A stretch of DNA of 8,429 bases from Candidatus Sulfotelmatobacter sp. (GCA_030049565.1 JASIKQ010000616.1:1-8429); one strand, 5' to 3'. Positions 1 through 7,275 are shown, counted from the first letter of the stretch. Notes: generated by a model from the sequence alone, not told the origin. Numbers and translations: made by a program.

Positions 1-1
1 C

Positions 2-151
2 CATCACCTTGTACAACGCATCATTCGAGCCTACGACGAGCATAAAACTCAGGTGGCCGAGCAACAGATGCTGTTGTCGGGGAAAGATACGGAAGCCAAG
101 ATTCCAGAAACCGCCGATGCAGACGGATCTAATCGAGTTTCCGGAGAATAA
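2..151 (+). CDS. phoH: PhoH-family ATPase, C-terminal end (partial)
   Basis: This is the last 49 codons of a gene that begins before the window, read from base 2 and ending at TAA 149–151. The first residues read HHLVQRIIRAYDEHK, which matches the conserved end of PhoH/YbeZ proteins (typically an R-H-x-L-V-Q-x-I-x-x-A-Y-E string). The remaining 35 or so residues are a polar tail that looks unconserved. PhoH-like proteins are cytoplasmic P-loop ATPases thought to act in RNA metabolism. In many bacteria the gene sits directly before ybeY, as here, and the two products are believed to cooperate. The ATPase core is outside the window, so identity rests on this short motif plus the neighbourhood. 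A terminator-like hairpin follows within 15 bases of the stop. Confidence 0.8.
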   Translation, partial: HHLVQRIIRAYDEHKTQVAEQQMLLSGKDTEAKIPETADADGSNRVSGE

Positions 152-163
152 TATTCTCGGAAG

Positions 164-194
164 AGCGGACCCAAGGCTGGTCCGCTTCATTTTT
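164..194 (+). terminator. Intrinsic terminator-like hairpin after phoH
   Basis: AGCGGACC (164–171) and GGTCCGCT (179–186) pair perfectly over 8 base pairs around a 7-base loop. The stem is followed by a T-rich run, TTCATTTTT (186–194). GC-rich stem plus U-tract is the classic layout of a Rho-independent terminator. It lies 12 bases after the phoH stop and 45 bases before the ybeY start, so it should end or attenuate transcription between two genes often described as co-transcribed. The U-tract is interrupted by CA, so termination may be only partial. No convincing promoter for ybeY is seen between it and base 240. Confidence 0.7.
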
Positions 195-239
195 GCAAAT
201 CGCTTTAGCGCAGAGGCTGGCAGGAACGGCGGAAATTAA

Positions 240-716
240 GTGGTGATTTTTCGAAAAAAGGTCGTCGGCTTGACTTCCACAGGTCTCGAGAGATTTATGT
301 TGCGCGCGAGGCGGATGCTGAGTTTCCGCGGAAGAATTAATGTGCTGGTGACCGGTAGCACTGAATTGCGCTCTCTGAACCGGCGCTTCCGCGAAAATGA
401 TAAGGCCACCGATGTGCTGACCTTTCCTTCTTCTTCATTTGTCGGAGGTCACGCGGCGCTTGCCGGCGACATCGCCATCTCCGCCGATATCGCTCGTCAA
501 AATGCGGCCCGACTGGGGCATTCAGTTGCCAACGAAGTCAAAATTCTGGCCCTGCATGGCCTCCTGCATATGGCGGGCTTTGATCATGAGCGCGATAATG
601 GTGCGATGGCGCGAAGGGAAAAACAATTGCGCCTGCAATTGAGGTTGGAGCCTGGTTTGATCGAGCGCGCCCAGGCGCGAAGGCCGAGTTCGAGGGCAAG
701 GAAGAAATCGGCATGA
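240..716 (+). CDS. ybeY: YbeY endoribonuclease (rRNA maturation factor)
   Basis: The product is 158 residues, the normal size for the UPF0054/YbeY family. YbeY is a single-strand-specific, zinc-dependent endoribonuclease needed for 16S rRNA 3'-end processing and 70S quality control in the cytoplasm. The family metal site is intact: H106-G-L-L-H110-x-x-G-F-D-H116, matching HGxLHLxGYDH and giving three zinc-binding histidines. The conserved TDVLTFP segment is at 57–63 and GDI(A)IS at about 76–81. The C-terminal 20 or so residues are a basic tail (RARKKSA). The start is one of two consecutive GTG codons (240 or 243); GGCGGA at 228–233 is the best ribosome-binding site and suits 243 slightly better by spacing. 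The stop overlaps the next gene's ATG, indicating translational coupling. PhoH upstream and Era downstream place it in the usual ribosome-biogenesis neighbourhood. Confidence 0.95.
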   Translation: MVIFRKKVVGLTSTGLERFMLRARRMLSFRGRINVLVTGSTELRSLNRRFRENDKATDVLTFPSSSFVGGHAALAGDIAISADIARQNAARLGHSVANEVKILALHGLLHMAGFDHERDNGAMARREKQLRLQLRLEPGLIERAQARRPSSRARKKSA

Positions 717-1978
717 ATTGGACCGTCGCCATCTCGCTCATCCCGCTGCTCGCCCTCCTGGCATTGGCTTCCTACGTCGACCGCGTCTATCAGGAAATCG
801 GTAAATTTCTCTCCCGTGAATTTCAGGAAAACATCGACGTATTCGAACAGAAAGTTGAACCCAACCTTCACGTAAGCCGCGCGCGTGCATCCCTCTCAAT
901 GTCTGTACTCAAGCAGCTGACCACCGCCACCATCGCCATGTTGGTCGGCTTTGCCGTTTTCGCCGATCAGCGCTGGACCATCTATGAAATTTCTCAAGCC
1001 GCGCTGAGCCTCATCCTGATCGTGATCATCTTCAATCAGTTTCTTCCCTTCGTTTTTTTCTCGCGCACCAATGGCGCATGGCTCATACGCTGGACTTGGC
1101 TTCTGACGGCGCTGATTTATCTCGTATTGCCGGTCACCATCATTCTCGGCTTCCTGCAATCGGTGGCATCGCTGACCCGCCAGAACACTCGCGAAGAACC
1201 GGAAACTGCCGCTGAAGCCGTAGATGCGCTGATCGAGGCCGGACAGGAAGAAGGCATCATTCAGGAAGGCGACCGCGACTTGATCCAGTCTGTCGTCGAA
1301 TTCAGCGGCAAAACCGTGCGCGAGGCCATGAAGCCGCGCCCGGATATGTTTGCCGTTCCTGTTGATACAACGGTAGAACGATTCATTCAGATGCTCCGCG
1401 AAAAGCACTTCTCTCGCGTGCCCGTGTATGAAGGCTCCATTCACAACATCAAAGGCATCGTTTACGCGCAGGATGTGTTGCAGGTCCCCGACAGCGAAGC
1501 TCCCACCCGCACGCTCGATACGTTGATGCGTCGCGACGTATATTTTGTGCCGGAGAGTAAGCTGGGCAGCGATCTGCTGCGCGAGATGCAGAAAAACAAC
1601 ATCCGCATGGCAATCGTGGTCGATGAATACGGCGGTGTCGCGGGCCTGGTGACTATTGAAGATCTGGTGGAAGAAATCGTCGGCGAAATCCGCGACGAGC
1701 ATGAGAAGCCGGAAATCGTACGCGAAAGCGATCACTCCTTTATCGTTCCCGGTGGGATGGACGTCGACCGCCTCGCCGAACTGTTCGGCAGCAAGCCCGA
1801 AGGTAGAGAATCGGCCACTGTGGCGGGCCTGGTCAGCGAACTCGCAGGACATATCCCGCAACGCGGCGAAACCGTGGACGACGACGGCCTTCGCTTCGAA
1901 GTCCTGGAATCGACAGACCGGCGAGTCGAGCGTGTAAGAATCAGTGCTGTACAAGCAAGGCAGTTGAAGCTGATATAG
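713..1978 (+). CDS. CNNM/HlyC/CorC-family membrane protein (DUF21 + CBS pair + CorC_HlyC domain)
   Basis: This 421-residue protein has the layout of full-length CNNM/CorC proteins, which are linked to Mg2+ (or Co2+) efflux across the inner membrane. Hydrophobic segments lie at about 4–20, 66–84, 95–115 and 126–150. A CBS pair spans about 205–327, starting with TVREAMKPRPDM at 201–212 and ending with VDEYGGVAGLVTIEDLVEEI at 303–322, the most conserved string of the family. A CorC_HlyC (transporter-associated) domain fills about 335–415. The first 150 residues are divergent: the usual SxSExA motif after the first helix is missing, and the usual FGExxPK string reads FNQFLPF at 107–113. The start ATG overlaps the ybeY stop (ATGA, 713–716), and AAGGAA at 698–703 is a good Shine-Dalgarno. 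E. coli YbeX, beside YbeY, is the CBS/CorC half only. Direct transport activity is uncertain; a role as a nucleotide or Mg2+ sensing membrane protein is possible. Confidence 0.88.
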   Translation: MNWTVAISLIPLLALLALASYVDRVYQEIGKFLSREFQENIDVFEQKVEPNLHVSRARASLSMSVLKQLTTATIAMLVGFAVFADQRWTIYEISQAALSLILIVIIFNQFLPFVFFSRTNGAWLIRWTWLLTALIYLVLPVTIILGFLQSVASLTRQNTREEPETAAEAVDALIEAGQEEGIIQEGDRDLIQSVVEFSGKTVREAMKPRPDMFAVPVDTTVERFIQMLREKHFSRVPVYEGSIHNIKGIVYAQDVLQVPDSEAPTRTLDTLMRRDVYFVPESKLGSDLLREMQKNNIRMAIVVDEYGGVAGLVTIEDLVEEIVGEIRDEHEKPEIVRESDHSFIVPGGMDVDRLAELFGSKPEGRESATVAGLVSELAGHIPQRGETVDDDGLRFEVLESTDRRVERVRISAVQARQLKLI

Positions 1979-1997
1979 TCGCAAGGCGCGACACGGG

Positions 1998-2082
1998 TTG
2001 GGGCTTCGGACTCGGCGATCAGGTCTTAGCTCATAAGTGCGGGGATTTCGCCGAAGCCCAAAAGCCGAATCCCGAAGCCCAA
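1998..2082. repeat. Inverted repeat with a third competing arm in the era leader
   Basis: TTGGGGCTTCGGACTCGGC (1998–2016) is an imperfect inverted copy of GCCGAATCCCGAAGCCCAA (2064–2082). Eleven outer base pairs (one bulged G), a small internal loop and five inner base pairs can form around a 47-base loop. A second copy of the right arm, GCCGAAGCCCAA, lies inside that loop at 2050–2061, so the left arm can pair with either copy. The direct copies GAAGCCC are 21 bases apart (2053, 2074). The structure ends four bases before the era ATG and is not followed by a U-tract, so it is not a standard terminator. It may be an interspersed repeat element or an mRNA leader structure; the sequence alone does not decide. 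Confidence 0.6.
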
Positions 2083-2086
2083 TCTA

Positions 2087-3046
2087 ATGCCCTTCCGTTC
2101 CGGTTTCGTTTGCATTCTCGGCCGCCCTAACGCCGGCAAATCTACGCTTCTCAATGCTCTGGTAGGCGAAAAACTCGCAATCATCTCGCCCAAGCCACAA
2201 ACCACCCGCAACCGCATCATGGGTATTCTGAATCTCCCGAAGAGCGATGCTAAAAGCGGCGCGCAAATCATCCTCATCGATACACCCGGGGTTCATAAGC
2301 CGGATAGCTCACTTGGCCGCACAATGATGGCCGAGGTGCGCGAGGCCTTGGAGGGCTGCGATCTCGTATTGCTCATCATGGACGCAACCCGCAAGCTGGA
2401 CTATCACGATCAATTCGCCCTCGACATGCTGAAGCATTCGTCAACGAAAGTTTTTCTTCTGCTGAATAAGATTGACCTGCTCAGAGGAAAGGACCGATTG
2501 CTGCCCCTGATCGACGAGTACAAGAAACTGCGCGCGTTCGCCGAGATTATTCCAACTTCTGCCCTGAAACGGAAGGGTCTCGACGTGTTGCTCAACGAAG
2601 TGATCGCAGCGCTACCGCCGGGTCCGCCTTATTTTCCAGAAGACCAGATCACCGATCAGCCCGCTCGTTTCATGGCTGCCGAAATCATTCGTGAGCGCGT
2701 GCTAATGGAAACCAGCCAGGAACTGCCTTACGCAACTACGGTGATTGTCGATGCCTTCGAAGAGAGCGCCAAACTCACCCACATCTCCGCCACCATTTAT
2801 TGTGAGCGCGAAGGACAAAAGGGAATTCTGATCGGCAAGGGCGGAAAGATGCTGAAGCGCATTGGCACCTCGGCTCGTCTACAGATTGAGCATATGTTGG
2901 CAACCAGGGTTTTCCTCGAGCTGTTTGTGAAAGTGAGGCCTCATTGGCGCGAATCCCGCCAGTTTATGGAGGAACTTGACTGGAGAAAGCAGTTGCAACA
3001 TCTCACCGGACCAGATATTGAATCGCGAGTGACCAGACTTAAGTGA
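2087..3046 (+). CDS. era: GTPase Era
   Basis: The product is 319 residues, close to the usual 300 of Era. Era is a membrane-associated, KH-domain GTPase that binds the 3' end of 16S rRNA and guides late 30S subunit assembly. All G motifs are present: G1 GRPNAGKST (12–20), the Era-type switch PQTTRNR (37–43), G3 DTPG (65–68), G4 NKID (127–130) and G5 SAL (158–160). The C-terminal KH domain carries the RNA-binding loop GKGGKMLKRIG (250–260). The ATG at 2087 has no visible Shine-Dalgarno; bases just upstream are part of the inverted repeat. No ATG, GTG or TTG lies in frame upstream before TAG at 2027, and the residues before the P-loop have normal length, so the start is sound. Translation may be leaderless-like or controlled by the upstream structure. 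Confidence 0.97.
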   Translation: MPFRSGFVCILGRPNAGKSTLLNALVGEKLAIISPKPQTTRNRIMGILNLPKSDAKSGAQIILIDTPGVHKPDSSLGRTMMAEVREALEGCDLVLLIMDATRKLDYHDQFALDMLKHSSTKVFLLLNKIDLLRGKDRLLPLIDEYKKLRAFAEIIPTSALKRKGLDVLLNEVIAALPPGPPYFPEDQITDQPARFMAAEIIRERVLMETSQELPYATTVIVDAFEESAKLTHISATIYCEREGQKGILIGKGGKMLKRIGTSARLQIEHMLATRVFLELFVKVRPHWRESRQFMEELDWRKQLQHLTGPDIESRVTRLK

Positions 3047-3080
3047 AGAACGGCGCCGAATGTAACAGCGTGTGCCGGGA

Positions 3081-3110
3081 TTGTCCTTTGTGGGTATGTA
3101 CAGATAGAAT
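3081..3110 (+). promoter_or_regulatory. Candidate sigma-70-type promoter for the anti-sigma kinase gene
   Basis: TTGTCC (3081–3086) and TAGAAT (3105–3110) match the -35 box at 4 of 6 and the -10 box at 5 of 6 positions, with an 18-base spacer. The predicted transcription start is near 3117. It lies 35 bases after the era stop, in the only gap before the next gene. Short consensus matches occur by chance, so this is a candidate only. Confidence 0.4.
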
Positions 3111-3139
3111 CATGCACATTGTCGAAAACGAGCCTAAAC

Positions 3140-3598
3140 ATGCCCGTGGATTCTTCCCAGGAACCGCTTCCGGAAAAAGACTTCGATCCGGAAAAGTTGC
3201 ATTTGCTTTTGCGGGCGACGTTTGCCGCCGATCGTAAAACGGTCGAGCCCATGGTCGCGCAAATTATGGGCGCTGTCCGCAATATGAAGGGCATCGATGG
3301 CAAAGCCGACGCGATCGAACTGTCTCTGCAAGAAGCACTGGCCAATGCCGTAATTCACGGCGCGAAAGAAGATCCAAGCAAGACGATCGAGTGCATTGTG
3401 AGCGGTGACGATGACCGCGGTGTGCTGATCGTGGTGCGCGATCCCGGCCCAGGTTTTGATCCGGCTTCCATTCCGATTTGCACCATTGGAGAAAATGTTT
3501 ACTCGAACCACGGCCGCGGAATCTTCCTCATCAGCCAGCTTATGGACCAAGTCGAGTTCCACAAGAATGGAACTGAAATCCGCATGCTGAAACGCTAG
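3140..3598 (+). CDS. RsbW/SpoIIAB-like anti-sigma regulatory factor (GHKL serine/threonine kinase)
   Basis: The product is 152 residues, the size of stand-alone RsbW/SpoIIAB-type kinases, which are soluble proteins that hold a sigma factor or phosphorylate a STAS-domain antagonist. GHKL ATP-binding motifs are in order: N-box QEALANAVIHG (64–74, with E65 and N69), G1 box DPGPGFDP (101–108) and G2 region NHGRGIFL (123–130). The first 20 residues are polar and probably disordered. I chose ATG 3140 because the candidate promoter would start RNA at about 3117, leaving a short leader; TTG 3119, seven codons upstream in frame, is the alternative. Neither has a clear Shine-Dalgarno. No sigma factor, STAS antagonist or PP2C phosphatase gene is in the window, so its target is unknown. 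It converges with the two-component operon at 24 bases. The family call is firm; the sigma target is inference. Confidence 0.88.
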   Translation: MPVDSSQEPLPEKDFDPEKLHLLLRATFAADRKTVEPMVAQIMGAVRNMKGIDGKADAIELSLQEALANAVIHGAKEDPSKTIECIVSGDDDRGVLIVVRDPGPGFDPASIPICTIGENVYSNHGRGIFLISQLMDQVEFHKNGTEIRMLKR

Positions 3599-3622
3599 CG
3601 ACGGCAACCGCCATAATACGCT

Positions 3623-4981
3623 CTACTCTTTCACTACTATGCCCAGAGCCTTCATCTTGCGGTATAAATGACTGCGTTCCAATCCCAGCGCTTCGGCAGC
3701 GCGCGTCACATTGCCGTGGTTCTCGTCGAGCTTCTTCAGGATGTAATCCCGCTCATACGCATCGCGGGCCTGATGCAAGCTTGAGAACTCGCTGCGTGCT
3801 GCGCGCCGGTGTCCGTCTCGGTAGACCAACGGCGGCAGGTGCTTGCGGTCGAAGCGCGTGGTTAGGGGATTCATGATTACGATTCTCTCGATTACGTTTC
3901 GCAGTTCGCGCACATTGCCCGGCCACGAGTAGCACATGAGGGCATCGATGGCATCGTCACTGATTTCACGCGGACGCCGCCCATAGGTCGCAGCCAGCTC
4001 TTTGAGAAAGTGCCGCGCAAAAAGTGGAATGTCCTCCTTGCGGTCGCGCAGCGGCGGCACAAAAAATGGAATCACGTTCAAACGGTAAAACAGGTCCTCG
4101 CGAAAATTTCCCCGCGAGATTTCCTCTTCCAGATCCTTGTTTGTAGAGGCGATGATGCGCGCGTCTACAAGAATGCTTTCGTCCCCGCCCAGAGGAGCGA
4201 CGCGCTGTTCGTCGAGCGTGCGCAGCACCTTGGACTGGGTCTTTAGACTCATGTCGCCCACTTCGTCAAGAAACAGTGTGCCTCCGTGCGCTTTCTGAAA
4301 CTTGCCTTCCTTGTCCGTCGCCGCTCCCGGGAAGGACCCCTTATAGTGGCCAAACAGTTCGCTTTCGATCAGGTCCTCGGGAATGGCCGCGCAATTGACC
4401 TCGACAAAGGTTTCCTCTTTGCGCAGGCTTTGCGCGTGAATCGCGTGGGCAACAAGTTCTTTTCCCGTTCCCGACTCGCCATAGATGAGCACGCGTCCAT
4501 TGGTGGGCGCCATCAGCCCGATTTGCTGGCGCAGCGCTTTCATAGGAATGCTATCGCCAACAATCACGGTTTTGGTCACGAGTTGTTTCTTCAGGTCGAC
4601 GTTCTCATGCCGCAGCTTTTTCGCTTCAATCGCATTCTTGACCAGGATGAGGGTTTTATCGATCGAGAGCGGTTTTTCCAGAAAATCGAAGGCGCCCAGT
4701 TTGGTGGCCCGTACGGCGGTTTCAATCGTGCCGTGGCCCGAGATCATGATGACTTCCGGCGGATTATCGAGCTTTCGGATTTCTTTGAGCGTCTGCATAC
4801 CATCGATGCCGGGCAACCAGATATCGAGCAATACCAATTCGTAATAGTGCTCGCGGCGCAACAGTTTCAGGCATTCCTCGCCGCTTTCCACGGCAGCGGT
4901 TTCGTAGCCTTCGTCGGCCAGCACCCCCTGGAGCGAGTCGCGAATGCCGGTTTCGTCGTCGACGATAAGGATCTTAGACAT
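3623..4981 (-). CDS. ntrX: NtrX-like response regulator (receiver + AAA+ + Fis-type HTH)
   Basis: The product is 452 residues with three domains. The receiver (1–120) has acidic pocket D8/D9, phospho-acceptor D53, S81 and K103. The AAA+ domain (about 140–375) has Walker A GESGTGKE (168–175), Walker B GGTLFLDE (233–240), sensor-I STNKDL (279–284), the FREDLFYRLNV string (293–303) and sensor-II WPGNVREL (353–360). A Fis-type helix-turn-helix lies at about 421–446. Such proteins normally oligomerise when phosphorylated and remodel sigma-54 RNA polymerase at distant promoters. The loop that touches sigma-54, usually GAFTGA, reads GSFPGA (215–220), so sigma-54 activation is in doubt while ATPase residues remain intact. 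The ATG lies inside the last codons of the kinase gene (8-base overlap) with no clear Shine-Dalgarno, pointing to translational coupling. The partner kinase is NtrY-like, hence NtrX rather than NtrC. No terminator is visible after its stop. Confidence 0.9.
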   Translation of the reverse strand: MSKILIVDDETGIRDSLQGVLADEGYETAAVESGEECLKLLRREHYYELVLLDIWLPGIDGMQTLKEIRKLDNPPEVIMISGHGTIETAVRATKLGAFDFLEKPLSIDKTLILVKNAIEAKKLRHENVDLKKQLVTKTVIVGDSIPMKALRQQIGLMAPTNGRVLIYGESGTGKELVAHAIHAQSLRKEETFVEVNCAAIPEDLIESELFGHYKGSFPGAATDKEGKFQKAHGGTLFLDEVGDMSLKTQSKVLRTLDEQRVAPLGGDESILVDARIIASTNKDLEEEISRGNFREDLFYRLNVIPFFVPPLRDRKEDIPLFARHFLKELAATYGRRPREISDDAIDALMCYSWPGNVRELRNVIERIVIMNPLTTRFDRKHLPPLVYRDGHRRAARSEFSSLHQARDAYERDYILKKLDENHGNVTRAAEALGLERSHLYRKMKALGIVVKE

Positions 4982-7220
4982 GCTGGGCGGTTACGGCAGC
5001 GAGCGCCGCTTCGGAAACGACTGGCAGTTCGACGATGAACCTCGCTCCCACCGGCTGGTTCTCTTCCACGCGAATGGATCCATGATGCTCTTCTACGACG
5101 CGGCTTACGATTGCCAATCCCAGTCCCGTACCGCGTCTGCGGGTGGAAAAATAGGGCAGAAAAAGTTTTTCTTTCAGCTCACGCGTCACGCCGTGGCCGG
5201 TATCCGCAATCATGATTTCAACCGCATCGCGGCTAGCGACCAATGAAGTCGAAACCTGAATCTCGCGCACTACAGCATCCTGCGTGGCTTCCGCGGCATT
5301 GTCGACGAGGTTCGCGATAGCTCGCTTGATCGCCTCCGAATCGGCCATGACCTTCGGCAGATCGGCAGCCAAGGATTTGTGCAAGCGGATTCCATCCAAT
5401 CTGCCATGGAACATCGCGAGCGCGCTCTCGATCACCTCGTTAATATCCGCGGGATGCGGATTGGAGGCGGGAAATTGCGCCAGCGTGGAGAAATCATCCA
5501 CCAGCCGCCGAACCGTCTCGACCGCACTGGCAATCGTTTGCGCACAGTTCCGAACGATATCCAAAGATGTGGTGTCGGGAGTTTTTGTACGCTCGAGGTG
5601 ACGCTGAATGCGTTCCGCGGACAGCGCAATCGGCGTAAGCGGATTCTTGATCTCGTGCGCCACCCGCCGCGCCACCTCGCGCCATGCCGCCTGCTTCTGT
5701 GCCTTCAGCAGATCGGAAAGATCCTCGAATACGATTACATATCCCGCGCGGCGCTCCTGATTTCCCAGCGCCGCCACGGTAACGGCGACGTTTAGCGATG
5801 CGCGCGGCACCGCCATCTCCATTTGGCTGGCGATCATGCCCATGCGATCGGCCCGACGCAATAGCGGTTCGAGATCGTGAAGCAGTTCCGCCGAAAATAT
5901 GTCCGCTAGGGCAGCGCCGCGCACAGCGAACTCTCCGCCACCGACCATTTCCGGATGAAACATTCGCAAAAGCGCTTGATTCGCGTGAGTCACGCGACGC
6001 GAAGCATCGAGTGAGAGTACGCCGGTGGGAATACTCTCAAGAATGGTTTCCATTTGTCGCCGGCGTTGGTCGAGCTCCGCATTGGCGGCGCTCACATCGC
6101 GGCTGGCAGCTTCGATTTGTCTGCGACCGGTTTCCAGTTCTTCGGCCATGCGATTGAAAGACCGCACCAGATCGCCAATTTCATCGGCAGCGCTCACCTC
6201 CACGCGATAATCAAGCCGCCCGCGCGATATTTCCTGCGTTGCCTCCGCCAATGCCGCCAGTGGACGCGTCACCAGCTTCGATAAAAACCACGCCAGCCAC
6301 ATGGTGACAAACAACACCATCATGGTCAGCAACAACAGCAGGCCCATGTACGTGCGCCGCACCTGCCGCCGTTCATGTGCCAATTCGATGTAGCGCTGCT
6401 GGCTGGTCTCTAAGTCCTTGACCGTCTGCGAGAACTGTGGCGGAAGCGGAATCGCGACCAGAATGAAGCCCTCGCTTCCCACCTTCGCGCTGCCCAGCGT
6501 GTATTGCGTCTGCTCCCACGTAAACTGTGCAGATTTTCCTGCGGCCGCTTCGGCAAGCGGCAGTTTGGATTTCAACAGCGGCCGTCCGGCGGGAGCATTA
6601 AAACTGGCTTCCGCATCGCCATCCTTCACAGCCACAGCGAAACCGCCTTGCAACGTTGGTTCATGCTTTTGAAATTCGCCCACCACCGGAGAGAATTCAT
6701 GTCCCGCGAAACTGCGCTGGGTTTCGGCAGTGGAGGCAATTGCCATGGCTTCGGCGCGAGCGTTTTGCCCCGCATAATCCGCCAGCAGCGACGCCATGGC
6801 ATGGGTGTCGGAGCGAACCTGTTCGACGGGAGTCGAAAACCACTTATCGATCGAGCGGTTCATCAGCCCATAGGCGAACCAGTACATCACCATCACCGGG
6901 ACGAACGACAACAGCAGCGCCCCCACTACCATGCGTGTGCGGAATTTTGAACCCAGGACCCCCAAGCGCCGTTCGGCCGCCAACTTCAGCAGGTTGCGCG
7001 CAAAAACGAAGGTCAGCGCAACGAACAGCAAAGAAATCAGCAGCGAGAGCGCGTAAAAAACCACGATCTGCTGGTTATTAGCAGCATGCATTTGTGTGAG
7101 GTCGAAAGCCGTTTGCGACACAAGAATGGCCAGCAACACAAAAATCGAAACCCCGAGCAAAATAATGACCTGCCTTCGGCTAGGGGTTTTGGTAGGCCGG
7201 GTTGGAGCTGTTTGTACCAC
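4974..7220 (-). CDS. ntrY: NtrY-like membrane sensor histidine kinase
   Basis: This 748-residue inner-membrane kinase has the NtrY layout. Membrane segments lie at about 17–39, 51–74, 97–117 and 290–316. The segment around FRTRMVV (93–99) and the following NRSIDKWFS (121–129) match the region where NtrY enters its extracytoplasmic part (about 118–289). HAMP follows at about 310–365, a coiled linker to 385, a PAS domain at about 387–505, then the kinase core. H522 in AHEIKNPLTP (521–530) is the phosphorylated histidine; N-box NLVDNAAEA is 637–645 (N641), G1 DTGHG 673–677 and G2 GTGLGLAI 697–704. All catalytic motifs are intact. It should phosphorylate D53 of the overlapping NtrX-like regulator. 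The start is GTG 7220: an in-frame TGA lies three codons upstream and the next Met is residue 44, after the first helix. NtrYX pairs are linked to nitrogen, redox or envelope control; the signal here is unknown. Confidence 0.92.
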   Translation of the reverse strand: MVQTAPTRPTKTPSRRQVIILLGVSIFVLLAILVSQTAFDLTQMHAANNQQIVVFYALSLLISLLFVALTFVFARNLLKLAAERRLGVLGSKFRTRMVVGALLLSFVPVMVMYWFAYGLMNRSIDKWFSTPVEQVRSDTHAMASLLADYAGQNARAEAMAIASTAETQRSFAGHEFSPVVGEFQKHEPTLQGGFAVAVKDGDAEASFNAPAGRPLLKSKLPLAEAAAGKSAQFTWEQTQYTLGSAKVGSEGFILVAIPLPPQFSQTVKDLETSQQRYIELAHERRQVRRTYMGLLLLLTMMVLFVTMWLAWFLSKLVTRPLAALAEATQEISRGRLDYRVEVSAADEIGDLVRSFNRMAEELETGRRQIEAASRDVSAANAELDQRRRQMETILESIPTGVLSLDASRRVTHANQALLRMFHPEMVGGGEFAVRGAALADIFSAELLHDLEPLLRRADRMGMIASQMEMAVPRASLNVAVTVAALGNQERRAGYVIVFEDLSDLLKAQKQAAWREVARRVAHEIKNPLTPIALSAERIQRHLERTKTPDTTSLDIVRNCAQTIASAVETVRRLVDDFSTLAQFPASNPHPADINEVIESALAMFHGRLDGIRLHKSLAADLPKVMADSEAIKRAIANLVDNAAEATQDAVVREIQVSTSLVASRDAVEIMIADTGHGVTRELKEKLFLPYFSTRRRGTGLGLAIVSRVVEEHHGSIRVEENQPVGARFIVELPVVSEAALAAVTAQHV

Positions 7221-7275
7221 TCGGATTCAGCAGTTCAGCAGCGACATTTGCCATGCTGCAAAATGGAGCTAAATC

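Noticed and set aside
9..239. Open frame from a TTG at base 9 on the + strand
   Set aside because: It is out of frame with the PhoH C-terminal motif, runs through the terminator hairpin and has no recognisable content.
896..1984. Long open frame on the - strand opposite the CorC-like gene (362 codons)
   Set aside because: It lies entirely antisense to a gene with clear domains and its translation (rich in His, Arg and Phe, with no recognisable motif) looks like a codon-bias shadow.
1978..1992. Small hairpin GTCGC/GCGAC just after the CorC-like gene stop
   Set aside because: Only five base pairs and no T-tract, so it is not a convincing terminator.
3043..3237. Small + strand frame starting at a GTG overlapping the era stop
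   Set aside because: It overlaps the anti-sigma gene in another frame, has no ribosome-binding site and no recognisable motif.
4286..5038. Open frame of 250 codons on the + strand opposite the regulator gene
   Set aside because: It is antisense to the well-supported NtrX-like gene and shows no domain, start signal or plausible protein composition.
7238..7253. Possible sigma-54 (-24/-12) promoter on the - strand before ntrY: TGGCA followed by CTGC
   Set aside because: The GG and GC elements are 11 bases apart instead of 10, and the -12 TTGC is not matched; this spacing is normally strict.
7180..7254. Possible 24-codon leader ORF on the - strand (ATG 7254) overlapping the ntrY start
   Set aside because: It would be the first ATG on a transcript from the candidate promoter, but there is no ribosome-binding site and the peptide has no regulatory codon run.
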